DNA of 64,000 bases from positions 38,841-102,840 of the forward strand of contig JAFROT010000032.1 of assembly GCA_017429525.1 (NCBI GenBank). Reading direction: 5' to 3'. The position numbers and the translations under genes were made by a program. Below, one piece after another: positions 8,335 through 17,438 of the stretch (its first letter is position 1; the number at the start of each line of letters is the position of its first letter). The notes beneath the pieces were generated by a model. It did no database searches. It was not told where the DNA came from and saw nothing but the letters and a program-made list of their open reading frames with translations. Origin of the DNA: Bacteroidaceae bacterium. Its GTDB lineage: Bacteria; Bacteroidota; Bacteroidia; Bacteroidales; Bacteroidaceae.

Positions 8335-8994
8335 ATGCACTTACGGCTGAAATTAATCATCCTGTCCGCGCTCTTTGCCTGTCAAAGCACGCTGGTCCAC
8401 GCGCAGGACAACGCTTTCTTCCAAGTGCCTGTCCCAGACTCTGTGATGGCTCGGATGCAAGGCGTCTCGTTGCCTGTGGCTGAAGCCGCTCGCTATGGTC
8501 TTCGGCGCGATGACCTGCGCTATCTGCGCTTGTTGCACTACGATTTCGACGGACATGTGCGCGAGGGCGAAATGGTCTGTAACGCCGCTATTGCCGATGA
8601 CTTGATTGACATCTTCAAGCGGTTGTTCGAGGCTAAATATCCGATAGCCAGCGTGCGGCTGATTGATGACTTCGGCGCCGATGACGAGCGCTCGATGCGA
8701 GCGAACAATACGTCGTGTTTCTGCTTCAGAGCGGTCGCTGGAACGAAGAAACTCTCGAAGCATGCGCGCGGCTTGGCCGTCGACTTGAATCCGCTGCAGA
8801 ACCCTTGTGTCAAGACACGCAAGGGTCGTACTGTCGTCCAGCCCTCCACGGCTACACGTTTCACCAACCGCTCGCGTAAGTTCGCCCACAAGATCGACCG
8901 CAATGACTTGGCTTATCGCCTGTTCCTCGAGCATGGCTTCAGTTGGGGTGGCTCGTGGCGCTCGCTGAAAGATTACCAACATTTTGAGCGGTAA
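8335..8994 (+). CDS. Exported M15-family peptidase (VanY/DdcY-like)
   Basis: Predicted zinc LD- or DD-carboxypeptidase acting on peptidoglycan in the periplasm. A signal peptide spans about residues 1-23 (cleavage after HAQ). The C-terminal half has the M15 pattern: SKHARGLAVDLNP supplies the His and Asp ligands, and GFSWGGSWRSLKDYQHFE supplies the final His and a catalytic-type acid. The Gly-Trp-Ser-like aromatic context fits the M15_4 group. The LFAC segment inside the signal region could in principle be a lipobox, but the AQ cleavage site looks better. Length is 219 residues. Divergent from the C69 dipeptidase. Confidence 0.88.
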   Translation: MHLRLKLIILSALFACQSTLVHAQDNAFFQVPVPDSVMARMQGVSLPVAEAARYGLRRDDLRYLRLLHYDFDGHVREGEMVCNAAIADDLIDIFKRLFEAKYPIASVRLIDDFGADDERSMRANNTSCFCFRAVAGTKKLSKHARGLAVDLNPLQNPCVKTRKGRTVVQPSTATRFTNRSRKFAHKIDRNDLAYRLFLEHGFSWGGSWRSLKDYQHFER

Positions 8995-9123
8995 GGCGCT
9001 ATGCGGTGGCCGTTGGTAATCAACGATGGAACCGGCAGACTCGTAGCGGGCCGAAAGGTAGAAATGAAAAAGAGTCCCACCGACGGCAGAACTCCCTTTC
9101 GGAAAAACGTATGATTGACGAAG

Positions 9124-9197
9124 TGATTCCGTTGGGATTCGAACCCAAGACCCACAGCTTAGAAGGCTGTTGCTCTATCCAGCTGAGCTACGGAACC
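9124..9197 (-). tRNA. tRNA-Arg (anticodon TCT)
   Basis: A complete 74-nt cloverleaf on the minus strand. The acceptor stem is GGTTCCG with CGGAATC (one G-U pair), the D arm is GCTC/GAGC, the anticodon stem ACAGC/GCTGT encloses CTTCTAA, and the T arm is TTGGG-TTCGAAT-CCCAA. The anticodon TCT decodes AGA. The discriminator base is A and CCA is not encoded. Confidence 0.96.
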
Positions 9198-9220
9198 ATC
9201 CTCATGTGCTTTTGCGGGCG

Positions 9221-9228
9221 CAAAGGTA
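9221..9228 (-). promoter_or_regulatory. Promoter -7 box for tRNA-Arg
   Basis: The minus strand reads TACCTTTG, 23 nt before the mature 5' end of the tRNA. Confidence 0.6.
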
Positions 9229-9287
9229 GTAAAAAGTTTGAAGACTAACGCGTAAAGCCCAAACTTTTTGCGGTTTCACGTATAAAA

Positions 9288-9330
9288 TAAGGCCATTTTC
9301 ACACCGTAAGATGCAAAAATGGCCTTTTTA
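9288..9330 (-). terminator. Terminator after DUF4301 gene
   Basis: AAGGCCATTTT pairs with AAAATGGCCTT across a short loop, flanked by A and T runs. It is 67 nt beyond the stop codon of the minus-strand DUF4301 gene and is symmetrical enough to work in both directions. Confidence 0.8.
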
Positions 9331-9396
9331 TTCGACTTAATGCTTGTGTATCGGTCGAATCCGATTCGATGGCAGAGGAATGACTAACTCATGGGC

Positions 9397-10917
9397 CTAA
9401 GCCTGATGTTGCGGGCGAAGGAGGTCGTTGACGGTCTTGACCGGATTGAATGTCTCGAGGGGCACCTGCACGAAGATTGTGTTCCAATCGCTCATGGCAC
9501 CATTCCAGAGACCTGGCAACTCGAGCGCCTTGAGTTCGCGGCCATTCTTGCTCTTGAATGAGATGAAACCGGTGGCGGTGTCAACATAGTGGGGCAGATC
9601 GAAGCGATTGCCCTTGTAGTCGCGGATAGCACAGACGAGGTCCACAGGATTGAAGTGGGTGCCGCCTTGGAACATAGCCATATAGGCAGGATTGTGCGTG
9701 TCGATCTGCGAGCTCTCGAGAATCTGAGGACTTACGCTGCCATCGGGATTGAAGGCGAGGAACGGACCACCGCCAGGTTCGCCGACGTTCTTGACCATGC
9801 CACAGACGCGGATGGGGCGATTGAACTTCTTGCGTAATGTCTCGATGAGTTCATCGTGCGACAGATTGTCAATGCCCGGAATCTCCGTGCAGAGGTCATT
9901 GCTCAGGAAGTGGCGCATCTCATCGAGCTCGGCACTGCCCAGATTGCCTTCGTCGAGACGATTCAAATAGGCAAAGGCTTGGCGCTGCGTGTTGACGAGG
10001 ATGCCTGCGATCACCTGCTTCCACAGTGTCGTTGCGGGCTTAAGGCTATCGGGTACAACATTGTCGATGTTCTTGATGAATACGATGTCAGAGGGCAGGT
10101 CGGAGAGGTTTTGGATAAGGGCTCCATGTCCGCCTGGACGGAAGAGCAGACGGCCGTCATCGGTGCGGAAAGGCTCGCCCTCGAGGGTCGATGCTACAGT
10201 GTCTGTAGAAGGTTTCTGCTCGCTGAACGAAACCGTGTAGCGAATGCTAAATCTCTCCTCGTAGATAGGCAGCACACGCTCTACCAACTGCTCGAAGAGT
10301 TCGCGATGCTCCGTCGAGACCGTGAAGTGAATATCCGCGCGACCATCGCTGGTGGCATAGAGAGCAGCTTCGACGAGATGCTCCTCAAGCGGTGTTCGTG
10401 CTACATCGGGGTAGGCATGGAACTGGAGCAGTCCCTTAGGCAACTGACCATAGTTGAGTCCTTCCTCGTCGAGCATGGCACTTACGATATCCTTGTAGCG
10501 ATGCTCGTCGATGAGATCGTCAACGCCCATACCATAAAGCACCTGGCACGCATCGTCGAGGGCGGGGTAGAAGGCAAAATCATGGATACGTTCGAAATAT
10601 GTGCGTTCGAAGTCGGTCGCGGGCTCATCGTGGTCGCCATCGCGGAACTCAAACATGTTCTTGAACATGCGTGATGCAGCTCCACTGGCAGGTACGAACT
10701 TGGTAATTTGATGTCCTTCGGCCTTGTAGGCGTTCCAAGCTTCGATATAGGCCTGACATTCGACGTCGGATGGTGCTACAATGCCATTGTCGATGGCAGC
10801 TGCAGCGCGCAGGCGAAGGAAGGGGAAACCCGTACGCAGTTGCTCGAGCTGCGTCTGAATCTGCTGCTCGCTGATACCTTTCTCGGCGAGTTGTCTTTTG
10901 TCTTCTGATGATAACAT
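9397..10917 (-). CDS. DUF4301 family protein (nucleotidyltransferase-like)
   Basis: Conserved Bacteroidetes protein of unknown function, 506 residues, predicted cytoplasmic. The segment KFVPASGAASRMFK (near residue 75) resembles the nucleotide-binding loop of UDP-sugar pyrophosphorylases, and LLFRPGGHGALIQNL with VFIKNIDNVVP (middle of the protein) resembles their uridine- and sugar-binding motifs. A sugar nucleotidyltransferase fold is therefore a reasonable inference, but substrate and reaction are unknown. The gene stands alone with its own -7 box 54 nt upstream and a terminator downstream. Confidence 0.82.
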   Translation of the reverse strand: MLSSEDKRQLAEKGISEQQIQTQLEQLRTGFPFLRLRAAAAIDNGIVAPSDVECQAYIEAWNAYKAEGHQITKFVPASGAASRMFKNMFEFRDGDHDEPATDFERTYFERIHDFAFYPALDDACQVLYGMGVDDLIDEHRYKDIVSAMLDEEGLNYGQLPKGLLQFHAYPDVARTPLEEHLVEAALYATSDGRADIHFTVSTEHRELFEQLVERVLPIYEERFSIRYTVSFSEQKPSTDTVASTLEGEPFRTDDGRLLFRPGGHGALIQNLSDLPSDIVFIKNIDNVVPDSLKPATTLWKQVIAGILVNTQRQAFAYLNRLDEGNLGSAELDEMRHFLSNDLCTEIPGIDNLSHDELIETLRKKFNRPIRVCGMVKNVGEPGGGPFLAFNPDGSVSPQILESSQIDTHNPAYMAMFQGGTHFNPVDLVCAIRDYKGNRFDLPHYVDTATGFISFKSKNGRELKALELPGLWNGAMSDWNTIFVQVPLETFNPVKTVNDLLRPQHQA

Positions 10918-10970
10918 AAAAAGAAGGTGTTAAAAGGGTAGAATATGTTATTTTGTTTCAAAATCGTGTC

Positions 10971-10978
10971 CAAAAGTA
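10971..10978 (-). promoter_or_regulatory. Promoter -7 box for DUF4301 gene
   Basis: The minus strand reads TACTTTTG (TAnnTTTG), 54 nt upstream of the start codon at 10917. Confidence 0.6.
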
Positions 10979-11021
10979 GTAAAAAACATTGAATAACGTA
11001 CAAAGTTTCGACGAAAATTAC

Positions 11022-11029
11022 TATCTTCG
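11022..11029 (+). promoter_or_regulatory. Likely promoter -7 box for relA-type gene
   Basis: TATCTTCG differs from TAnnTTTG at one position and ends 28 nt before the ATG at 11058. Confidence 0.45.
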
Positions 11030-11057
11030 CACTGTTTTCTTATGCCTATAGACCAAA

Positions 11058-13262
11058 ATGACAGATAAGAACCACCTTACTGATGCCGAAATACAACGGT
11101 TGGAGGAACTGCGAGTCGAGTTGCAACAATTGCTTGGCACGGAATTCTTAGAGACAGACTATCGGCGCGTGAGCGAACTGCTAACCGCGGTTTTGGACAC
11201 GCCAGCCATGGCTCGCGACGTGTTTGGCTTGCACCCGATGGTCACAGACGCCTTGACGGCACAAATCATAGCAACAGAGATTAGCCTCTCGCGTGCTGCC
11301 ATCCTCGGAGTAATGCTCAACAGGCTCGTAGCTTCGGGACAAATCACGCTCGAAGCCATTGACGAAGAGTTCGGGCATGACGTAGCAACCATCATTCATG
11401 GACTGGCACGCATTAATGAGCTCTACGAGAAGAATCCGATTATCGAGAGCGAGAACTTCCGTCAGTTGCTCATCTCGTTTGCCGAGGATATGCGCGTCAT
11501 CCTGATTGTCATCGCCTCTCGCGTGTGCGTGATGCGTAATATTAAGGATGCTGAGGACGACGATGCTCGCCGCCGCGTGGCCTCAGAGGCAGCCTACCTC
11601 TATGCTCCGCTGGCTCACAAACTGGGCTTGTATAAGCTCAAGAGCGAGTTGGAAGACCTCTCGCTGAAGTACCTGGAGCACGATGCCTATTATCATATCA
11701 AGGAGAAGCTGAATGCTACGAAGAAGAGTCGCGATGCCTACATCAAGCGTTTTATCGGTCCCGTCGAAGAACGCTTGACGGCGGCGGGCTTGAAGTTCCA
11801 CATGAAGGGGCGCACGAAGAGCATTCACAGTATCTGGCAGAAGATGAAGCGGCAGAAGTGCCCATTCGAAGGTGTCTATGACCTGTTTGCCATCCGTGTG
11901 ATCCTGGATTCTCCCCTCGAGCGCGAGAAGCAAGACTGTTGGCAGGTGTTCTCCATTATCACAGACATGTACCAACCGAATCCAAAGCGGATGCGCGACT
12001 GGTTGTCAATCCCCAAATCGAATGGCTATGAGAGCCTTCATATCACCGTGTTGGGCCCCGAGCAGAAATGGGTAGAAGTACAGATCCGCACGGAACGCAT
12101 GGACGAGATTGCCGAGAAGGGTCTGGCTGCCCATTGGCGCTATAAGGGCGTGAAGGGTAGTAAGGGTGCCATTGAGGACTGGTTGCAGAACATTCGAGGT
12201 GCGCTCGAAGCAGGCGATGATATGATGCTGATGGACCAGTTTAAGATGGACCTGAAGGATGAGGAAGTGTTCGTGTTCACGCCAAAAGGCGATCTCTTCA
12301 AACTGCCCCAAGGAGCTACCGTCCTTGACTTTGCCTACGCGATTCACACGAAGGTTGGCAACAAGTGCACGGGAGGCCGTATAGGTGGTAAGATGGTTAC
12401 GCTGCGCCACGTCCTACAGAGCGGTGAACAGGTTGAGATCATGACGCATGCCAACCAAGTACCGAAGCAAGACTGGCTGAAGGTGGCCAAGACCAGTCGT
12501 GCCCGCTCCAAGATACGCCAAGCTCTCAAGGAGATGGCAGCCACTCAGGCAGCATACGCTAAAGAAGAACTTGAACGCAAATTCAAGAACAGGAAGATAG
12601 ACATTGACGAACCTGCGCTCATGCACACCATGACGCGACTGGGTTATCGTGTCGTCACTGAATTCTATAAGGCCTTGAGCGAAGGAGCGCTCGACCTCAA
12701 CCAGGTCATGGAAGCCTACCTGAGCCAGCAGCGCCATGATCGTGGCGAGGTTACGGTGCAGCAGACGAGCGCCGAAGCCTACACCATCAGAGAAGACCTT
12801 ACTGCAACAGGCAAGACAGACGTGCTGGTGATTGACAACAATATGAAGGGCATTGACTACACGCTCGCGCGTTGTTGCCATCCCGTCTACGGCGACGAGG
12901 TTTTTGGCTTCCTCACTGCTGGAGGCGGTATTAAGGTGCATCGACGCGACTGTCCCAATGCGCCTGCGCTCAGACAGCGCTATGGCTACCGCATTATCGA
13001 TGCGCGTTGGGCGGGTAAGGGCAATAGCCAGTATGGCATCACGCTGCGAATTGTAGGCAATGACGACCTCGGTATTGTCAACAACATTACGAGTATCATC
13101 TCTAAAGACGAGAAAATCCTTCTGCGCAGCATCTCCATCGACTCACACGATGGGCTCTTCAGCGGCACGCTCACCATCATGCTTGATGACACGACACGCT
13201 TGAAACAACTTATCCAGAAGCTCACAAATGTGAAAGGCGTGAAGAACGTTGAACGTCTATGA
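11058..13262 (+). CDS. RelA/SpoT family (p)ppGpp synthetase
   Basis: Long RelA/SpoT homologue producing the stringent-response alarmone from ATP and GTP/GDP. Domains in order: degenerate HD region (about 50-200), synthetase (about 240-355, with GRTKSIHSIWQKM, IPKSNGYESLH and EKGLAAHWRYKG), TGS (about 402-462, VFVFTPKGDLFKLP), a zinc-finger/helical region and a C-terminal ACT domain (about 660-734). Where bifunctional enzymes carry the His-Asp pair (HDVVEDT), this protein reads LGVMLNRLV, as in RelA proteins that have lost hydrolysis. It is therefore probably synthetase-only; a separate bifunctional enzyme would be expected elsewhere in the genome. The MORN-repeat gene follows with its own promoter. 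Confidence 0.93.
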   Translation: MTDKNHLTDAEIQRLEELRVELQQLLGTEFLETDYRRVSELLTAVLDTPAMARDVFGLHPMVTDALTAQIIATEISLSRAAILGVMLNRLVASGQITLEAIDEEFGHDVATIIHGLARINELYEKNPIIESENFRQLLISFAEDMRVILIVIASRVCVMRNIKDAEDDDARRRVASEAAYLYAPLAHKLGLYKLKSELEDLSLKYLEHDAYYHIKEKLNATKKSRDAYIKRFIGPVEERLTAAGLKFHMKGRTKSIHSIWQKMKRQKCPFEGVYDLFAIRVILDSPLEREKQDCWQVFSIITDMYQPNPKRMRDWLSIPKSNGYESLHITVLGPEQKWVEVQIRTERMDEIAEKGLAAHWRYKGVKGSKGAIEDWLQNIRGALEAGDDMMLMDQFKMDLKDEEVFVFTPKGDLFKLPQGATVLDFAYAIHTKVGNKCTGGRIGGKMVTLRHVLQSGEQVEIMTHANQVPKQDWLKVAKTSRARSKIRQALKEMAATQAAYAKEELERKFKNRKIDIDEPALMHTMTRLGYRVVTEFYKALSEGALDLNQVMEAYLSQQRHDRGEVTVQQTSAEAYTIREDLTATGKTDVLVIDNNMKGIDYTLARCCHPVYGDEVFGFLTAGGGIKVHRRDCPNAPALRQRYGYRIIDARWAGKGNSQYGITLRIVGNDDLGIVNNITSIISKDEKILLRSISIDSHDGLFSGTLTIMLDDTTRLKQLIQKLTNVKGVKNVERL

Positions 13263-13318
13263 ACCTTAAAACTGCGTTAAAAGGTATTAAGGAATTTCCG
13301 TGACTCGGAATTTTCTCT

Positions 13319-13326
13319 TACATTTG
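13319..13326 (+). promoter_or_regulatory. Promoter -7 box for MORN-repeat gene
   Basis: TACATTTG (TAnnTTTG), 19 nt before the ATG at 13346. Just upstream, 13290-13313 holds a small AATT-CCG hairpin that may end the preceding transcript. Confidence 0.6.
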
Positions 13327-13345
13327 TCCGCGTAAATCATAACTC

Positions 13346-14476
13346 ATGAGCACGATTCAACTCCATAAACATCTTTGTGCGGCCATCATTGCGCTGATGG
13401 TCAGTGCATTTCATGTCAACGCGCAAGAAATCACAGTCGGCAGCTATCGTTTCCGTGATGGTGGCGAATACAGCGGCGAGCTATTCCGGGGCAAACCTTG
13501 GGGTAAAGGTAAGACGACCTATAAGAACGGCGATTACTACGAAGGCGAGTACGAGAAAGGCAAGCGCCACGGATATGGCGTGTACACGTTCACGGATGGT
13601 GAGCGCTACGAAGGCGAATGGTACCAAGACCAGCAACACGGTCAGGGTACATTCTATTTCAAGAACAACAACAAGTATGAAGGCCTTTGGTTCCGTGATT
13701 ATCAGCAGGGAAAAGGTACAATGTACTATTACAATGGCGACCGATATGATGGCGAATGGCTCGAGGACAAGCGCGTAGGAGCTGGCACGTACACCTATTC
13801 GGGAGGCGACTACTATCGAGGCGATTGGAAGGCCGACCTCAAGGACGGACAGGGTACGTTCGTCTGGGCCAATGGTGCTCAATACACGGGTACGTGGAAG
13901 GCAGGCAAGATGAACGGACAAGGCACTTACCACTATGCCAACGGCGATGTCTACAAAGGTACCTTCGTCAACGATTCGCTCGAAGGTAAAGGTATTTATA
14001 CCTTTAATAACGGAGACCGCTATGAAGGGTCGTACCACATGAGCCAACGTGATGGCGAAGGCATCTTTACGTATGCCAACGGCAACAAATACGTTGGTCA
14101 GTTCCGTGGAGGACTGAAGCATGGAACAGGTTTCTTCACGTCAGTTGATGGAACCAACTATACAGGCCAGTGGCGCAACGACAAGAAAGAGGGTCGAGGC
14201 AAGTACACTTGGAGCAATGGCGACGTCTATGATGGAGAATGGAAGGACGGTATGATGGATGGCGAAGGCATCCTCCGCCAGAAGGATGGAACGAAGTTCC
14301 GCGGCACGTTCCGTCAAGGTGAAAAGAATGGCAAATGTGTCATGGAGACCCCTGATGGCATTCGTTTCGAAGGCAGCTTCAAGAACAATCTCCGTGATGG
14401 CGATTTCATCGAGAAAGATCGTAATGGCAACGTCGTTCGTCGCGGTCATTACACCAACGGAGTGCTCGATAAGTAG
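13346..14476 (+). CDS. Exported MORN-repeat protein
   Basis: A signal peptide (about residues 1-26, cleavage after NAQ) is followed by about 14 MORN repeats of 23 residues (Y-x-G-x-W/F...G-x-G-x-Y/F...NGD-x-Y) that fill the rest of the 376-residue protein. MORN arrays fold into an extended twisted beta-sheet that usually serves as a binding or scaffolding surface, with lipids or proteins as partners. There is no enzymatic domain. Export is unusual relative to the best-known cytoplasmic eukaryotic MORN proteins, but bacterial secreted versions exist. The gene is monocistronic: own promoter before, strong terminator after. Partner unknown. Confidence 0.9.
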   Translation: MSTIQLHKHLCAAIIALMVSAFHVNAQEITVGSYRFRDGGEYSGELFRGKPWGKGKTTYKNGDYYEGEYEKGKRHGYGVYTFTDGERYEGEWYQDQQHGQGTFYFKNNNKYEGLWFRDYQQGKGTMYYYNGDRYDGEWLEDKRVGAGTYTYSGGDYYRGDWKADLKDGQGTFVWANGAQYTGTWKAGKMNGQGTYHYANGDVYKGTFVNDSLEGKGIYTFNNGDRYEGSYHMSQRDGEGIFTYANGNKYVGQFRGGLKHGTGFFTSVDGTNYTGQWRNDKKEGRGKYTWSNGDVYDGEWKDGMMDGEGILRQKDGTKFRGTFRQGEKNGKCVMETPDGIRFEGSFKNNLRDGDFIEKDRNGNVVRRGHYTNGVLDK

Positions 14477-14522
14477 TCCTCAGGACATTCACAGACTGAC
14501 CTACTCGACAAATATTCTGTGC

Positions 14523-14550
14523 GCAAAAGCCTCTTTTCGGAGGCTTTTGC
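14523..14550 (+). terminator. Terminator after MORN-repeat gene
   Basis: GCAAAAGCCTC pairs perfectly with GAGGCTTTTGC around a 6-nt loop, followed by TGATTTTATT. Confidence 0.88.
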
Positions 14551-14593
14551 TGATTTTATTAGATATAAATTTCCTTAAATCAAAGTTTTTCTG

Positions 14594-14601
14594 TATCTTT
14601 G
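14594..14601 (+). promoter_or_regulatory. Promoter -7 box for yhcH-glgB pair
   Basis: TATCTTTG (TAnnTTTG), 29 nt before the ATG at 14631. Confidence 0.6.
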
Positions 14602-14630
14602 CGGCCGAAATTATAAACGATTGTCGTTCT

Positions 14631-15098
14631 ATGATCATTGATTCTTTAGAGGTCTTGGACCGCTATGAGGGGTTAAATCCCCTCTTCAAAGTGGTTGTCA
14701 ATTTCATTCGAAAGACTGACCTTACAACCCTTCCCACTGGGAAGACCGTTATTCAGGGTGACGATATTTATGTTAACGTAATGGATGCTCCGGTCAAAGG
14801 TCGCGAAGAGGCACGTTTTGAGACTCATCGTGACATGATTGACATCCAAGTGCCATTCGATGCTCCCGAGGAGCATGGATGGGCACCCGCCGCAACGCTC
14901 CCACAGGCACGTTACGACGAATCCATCGATATGACTTTGCATGATCCTGAACTTGGCATGAGCAACGAAGCGCTCGCTTCGACCTATTTCACGCTCAAGC
15001 CCGGGCAGTTCGCTATCTATTTCCCAACCGACGGACATGCGCCCGCTATCACGGCTACAGGCTTACGCAAGGCGATCTTCAAGGTAAAAGTCATTTGA
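14631..15098 (+). CDS. YhcH/YjgK/YiaL family (DUF386) protein
   Basis: Small cytoplasmic beta-sandwich protein (155 residues) of a family linked to sugar metabolism, including sialic-acid pathways in E. coli (YhcH); the exact reaction is not settled. HRDMIDIQVPFDAPEEHGWAP and the FAIYFPTDGHAPAI segment near the C-terminus are family signatures with likely metal-binding His/Asp residues. The start at 14631 is chosen because it follows the -7 box and gives the conserved N-terminus MIIDSLEVLDRY; the frame extends further upstream, but only across the terminator. The branching-enzyme gene begins 32 nt later, so the two are likely co-transcribed. Confidence 0.85.
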   Translation: MIIDSLEVLDRYEGLNPLFKVVVNFIRKTDLTTLPTGKTVIQGDDIYVNVMDAPVKGREEARFETHRDMIDIQVPFDAPEEHGWAPAATLPQARYDESIDMTLHDPELGMSNEALASTYFTLKPGQFAIYFPTDGHAPAITATGLRKAIFKVKVI

Positions 15099-15130
15099 GC
15101 GAATCAGAGAAACTATTGAACTAAAAATAT

Positions 15131-17284
15131 ATGGCAGAGAAAAAAGTTACCAAAAAATCGACTGCTAAGAAAGTTGAAAAGAAGGCATCGAGCAAGTCTG
15201 CTTCCAAGAAGACTGTGAAAGCCGCTTCCAAAGCTGCCGATAAGAAGGACGTTCAAGCTTCAGAATCTCAACTGAAACTGGTCAGAAACGACGAGTGGTT
15301 GCAACCTTTTGCTCCTGCAATCGAAGGTCGTCACCAACACGTCCTCGATAAGTTGAATGAGCTCACCCAGGGCGGAAAACAGAAACTCACAGATTTTGCC
15401 TCAGGTTATCTCTACTATGGCCTGCATCGCGAGGACAAGAAATGGATTCTGCGCGAATGGGCTCCAAATGCTACCGAAATCTATCTCATTGGTGATTTCA
15501 ATAATTGGCAGGAGGATAAAACCTATGCCATGAAACGTATCGCGAAGACGGCTGGCGACTGGGAAATCAAGCTCCCGCTGAAAGCGCTCAAACATGGGCA
15601 GCTCTTCAAGCTTTCCGTGCACTGGGAAGGCGGTCAAGGAGAGCGTATCCCCGCATGGATCAATCGAGTCGTTCAAGACGAACAGACCAAGATCTTCTCT
15701 GCTCAGGTTTGGATGCCTGAGGAGGAATATGAATGGAAGGTCGCTAAATTCAAGCCCGAGAAATCACCTCTGCTCATCTACGAATGTCATATCGGTATGG
15801 CACAGGAAGCAGAGAAAGTAGGCTCTTACACTGAGTTCCGCGAGAACGTGCTCCCTCGAATTGTTGCTGATGGCTACAACTGCATCCAGATCATGGCCAT
15901 TCAGGAGCATCCCTATTACGGCAGTTTCGGCTACCACGTATCCAACTTCTTTGCGGCTTCGTCGCGTTTCGGTACTCCTGAAGAGCTGAAGGCGCTCATC
16001 GATGCAGCCCACGAGAAGGGACTCGCTGTCATCATGGATATTGTCCACAGCCATGCTGTGAAGAATGAGAACGAAGGCCTCGGTAATTTCGCCGGCGATC
16101 CCAACCAGTATTTCTACGAGGGCGGACGCCGTGAGCATCCCGCTTGGGACAGCCTCTGCTTCGACTATGGAAAGAACGAAGTCCTGCACTTCCTGCTCTC
16201 CAACTGCAAGTATTGGCTCGAGGAATATCATTTCGATGGTTTCCGCTTTGACGGCGTGACGTCCATGTTGTACTACAGCCATGGTCTTGGCGATAACTTC
16301 ATGTCGTATGCTGACTACTACAACGGTAACGAGGACGACAACGCCATCGCCTATCTGACGCTCGCCAACCAGCTCATACATGAAGTCAATTCCCGTGCCA
16401 TCACGATTGCCGAAGAGGTATCGGGAATGCCTGGCCTGGCCGCTCCGTTCAAGGACGGTGGTTATGGCTTCGACTATCGCATGGCCATGAATATCCCCGA
16501 CTATTGGATTAAGGTCATCAAGGAACTGCGTGACGAAGACTGGAAGCCCAGTTCGATGTTCTGGGAAGTCAAGAACCGTCGTGTCGACGAGAAGACCATC
16601 AGCTACTGCGAGAGCCACGATCAGGCACTTGTGGGCGACAAGACCATCATCTTCCGCCTAGTCGATGCCGATATGTATTGGCATTTCAAGAAGGGCGACG
16701 AGAACTACAATGTAGAGCGCGGTATAGCCCTCCATAAGATGATTCGTCTGCTCACCGCAGGTACGATGAACGGAGGCTATCTCAACTTCATGGGTAATGA
16801 ATTCGGTCATCCCGAATGGATCGACTTCCCGCGTGAGGGTAATGGCTGGAGCTATAAGTATGCCCGTCGGCAGTGGAGTCTTGTCGACAATAAGGAACTG
16901 TGCTACCACTATCTTGGCGACTTCGACAAGGCAATGCTGAAGGTGCTGAAGATGCAGAAGGATTTCCAGAAGACGCCAGTCACGGAAATCTGGGTGATGG
17001 ACGATGACCAAGTTTTCGCCTTCCAGCGTGGTGAGTTGCTCTTTGTGTTCAATTTCTCCTTCAATCGCAGCTACACGGGCTACGGCTTCCGTGTTCGTCA
17101 GGGCGCCTACAATGTTCTCCTGAACACTGATGACACAGCCTTTGGCGGTCATGGCCTCAATGACGACAGCATGCGCCACTTCACCAACTACGATCCGCTG
17201 CTTGCTCGCGAGAACAAGGGATGGCTCAAACTCTACCTGCCCGCACGCTCTGCTGTGGTGCTGGCCAAGTCTAAGGACGATTAA
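15131..17284 (+). CDS. glgB: 1,4-alpha-glucan (glycogen) branching enzyme, GH13
   Basis: Forms alpha-1,6 branches in glycogen by transferring alpha-1,4 segments. A CBM48-type N-domain (about 90-190, WILREWAPNATEIYLIGDFN) precedes the GH13 barrel. The likely catalytic residues are Asp374 (GFRFDGV), Glu428 (IAEEVSG) and Asp497 (ESHDQALVGDK). The sequence resembles the eukaryotic-type branching enzymes rather than E. coli GlgB. Unusually, residues 2-45 are an extension of Lys, Ala and Ser (repeats like KKSTAKKVEKKASSK) resembling histone-H1 tails. It is the only strong start for this frame, because the next Met lies inside the enzyme. Cytoplasmic. Probably an operon with the YhcH-type gene. Confidence 0.93.
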   Translation: MAEKKVTKKSTAKKVEKKASSKSASKKTVKAASKAADKKDVQASESQLKLVRNDEWLQPFAPAIEGRHQHVLDKLNELTQGGKQKLTDFASGYLYYGLHREDKKWILREWAPNATEIYLIGDFNNWQEDKTYAMKRIAKTAGDWEIKLPLKALKHGQLFKLSVHWEGGQGERIPAWINRVVQDEQTKIFSAQVWMPEEEYEWKVAKFKPEKSPLLIYECHIGMAQEAEKVGSYTEFRENVLPRIVADGYNCIQIMAIQEHPYYGSFGYHVSNFFAASSRFGTPEELKALIDAAHEKGLAVIMDIVHSHAVKNENEGLGNFAGDPNQYFYEGGRREHPAWDSLCFDYGKNEVLHFLLSNCKYWLEEYHFDGFRFDGVTSMLYYSHGLGDNFMSYADYYNGNEDDNAIAYLTLANQLIHEVNSRAITIAEEVSGMPGLAAPFKDGGYGFDYRMAMNIPDYWIKVIKELRDEDWKPSSMFWEVKNRRVDEKTISYCESHDQALVGDKTIIFRLVDADMYWHFKKGDENYNVERGIALHKMIRLLTAGTMNGGYLNFMGNEFGHPEWIDFPREGNGWSYKYARRQWSLVDNKELCYHYLGDFDKAMLKVLKMQKDFQKTPVTEIWVMDDDQVFAFQRGELLFVFNFSFNRSYTGYGFRVRQGAYNVLLNTDDTAFGGHGLNDDSMRHFTNYDPLLARENKGWLKLYLPARSAVVLAKSKDD

Positions 17285-17339
17285 GCCCGTTGATTCCGCA
17301 AATATTTGTTCGCTCCTCGCGCGCGTACATTATTTATGA

Positions 17340-17378
17340 TAAGCCCCGCTGACAATGCTGTTGGCGGGCTTTTTTTTA
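17340..17378 (+). terminator. Terminator after glgB
   Basis: AAGCCC(C)GC pairs with GCGGGCTT and is followed by eight T residues, 56 nt downstream of the stop codon. Confidence 0.8.
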
Positions 17379-17438
17379 CAATAGGGAAAATCCCTTCCTC
17401 TTTAGGTTTTTTCCTTTGACGGGGACGATAGAAAGACT

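Noticed and set aside
9006-9248. 80-codon plus-strand frame across the tRNA
   Set aside because: It translates the complement of tRNA-Arg and its promoter.
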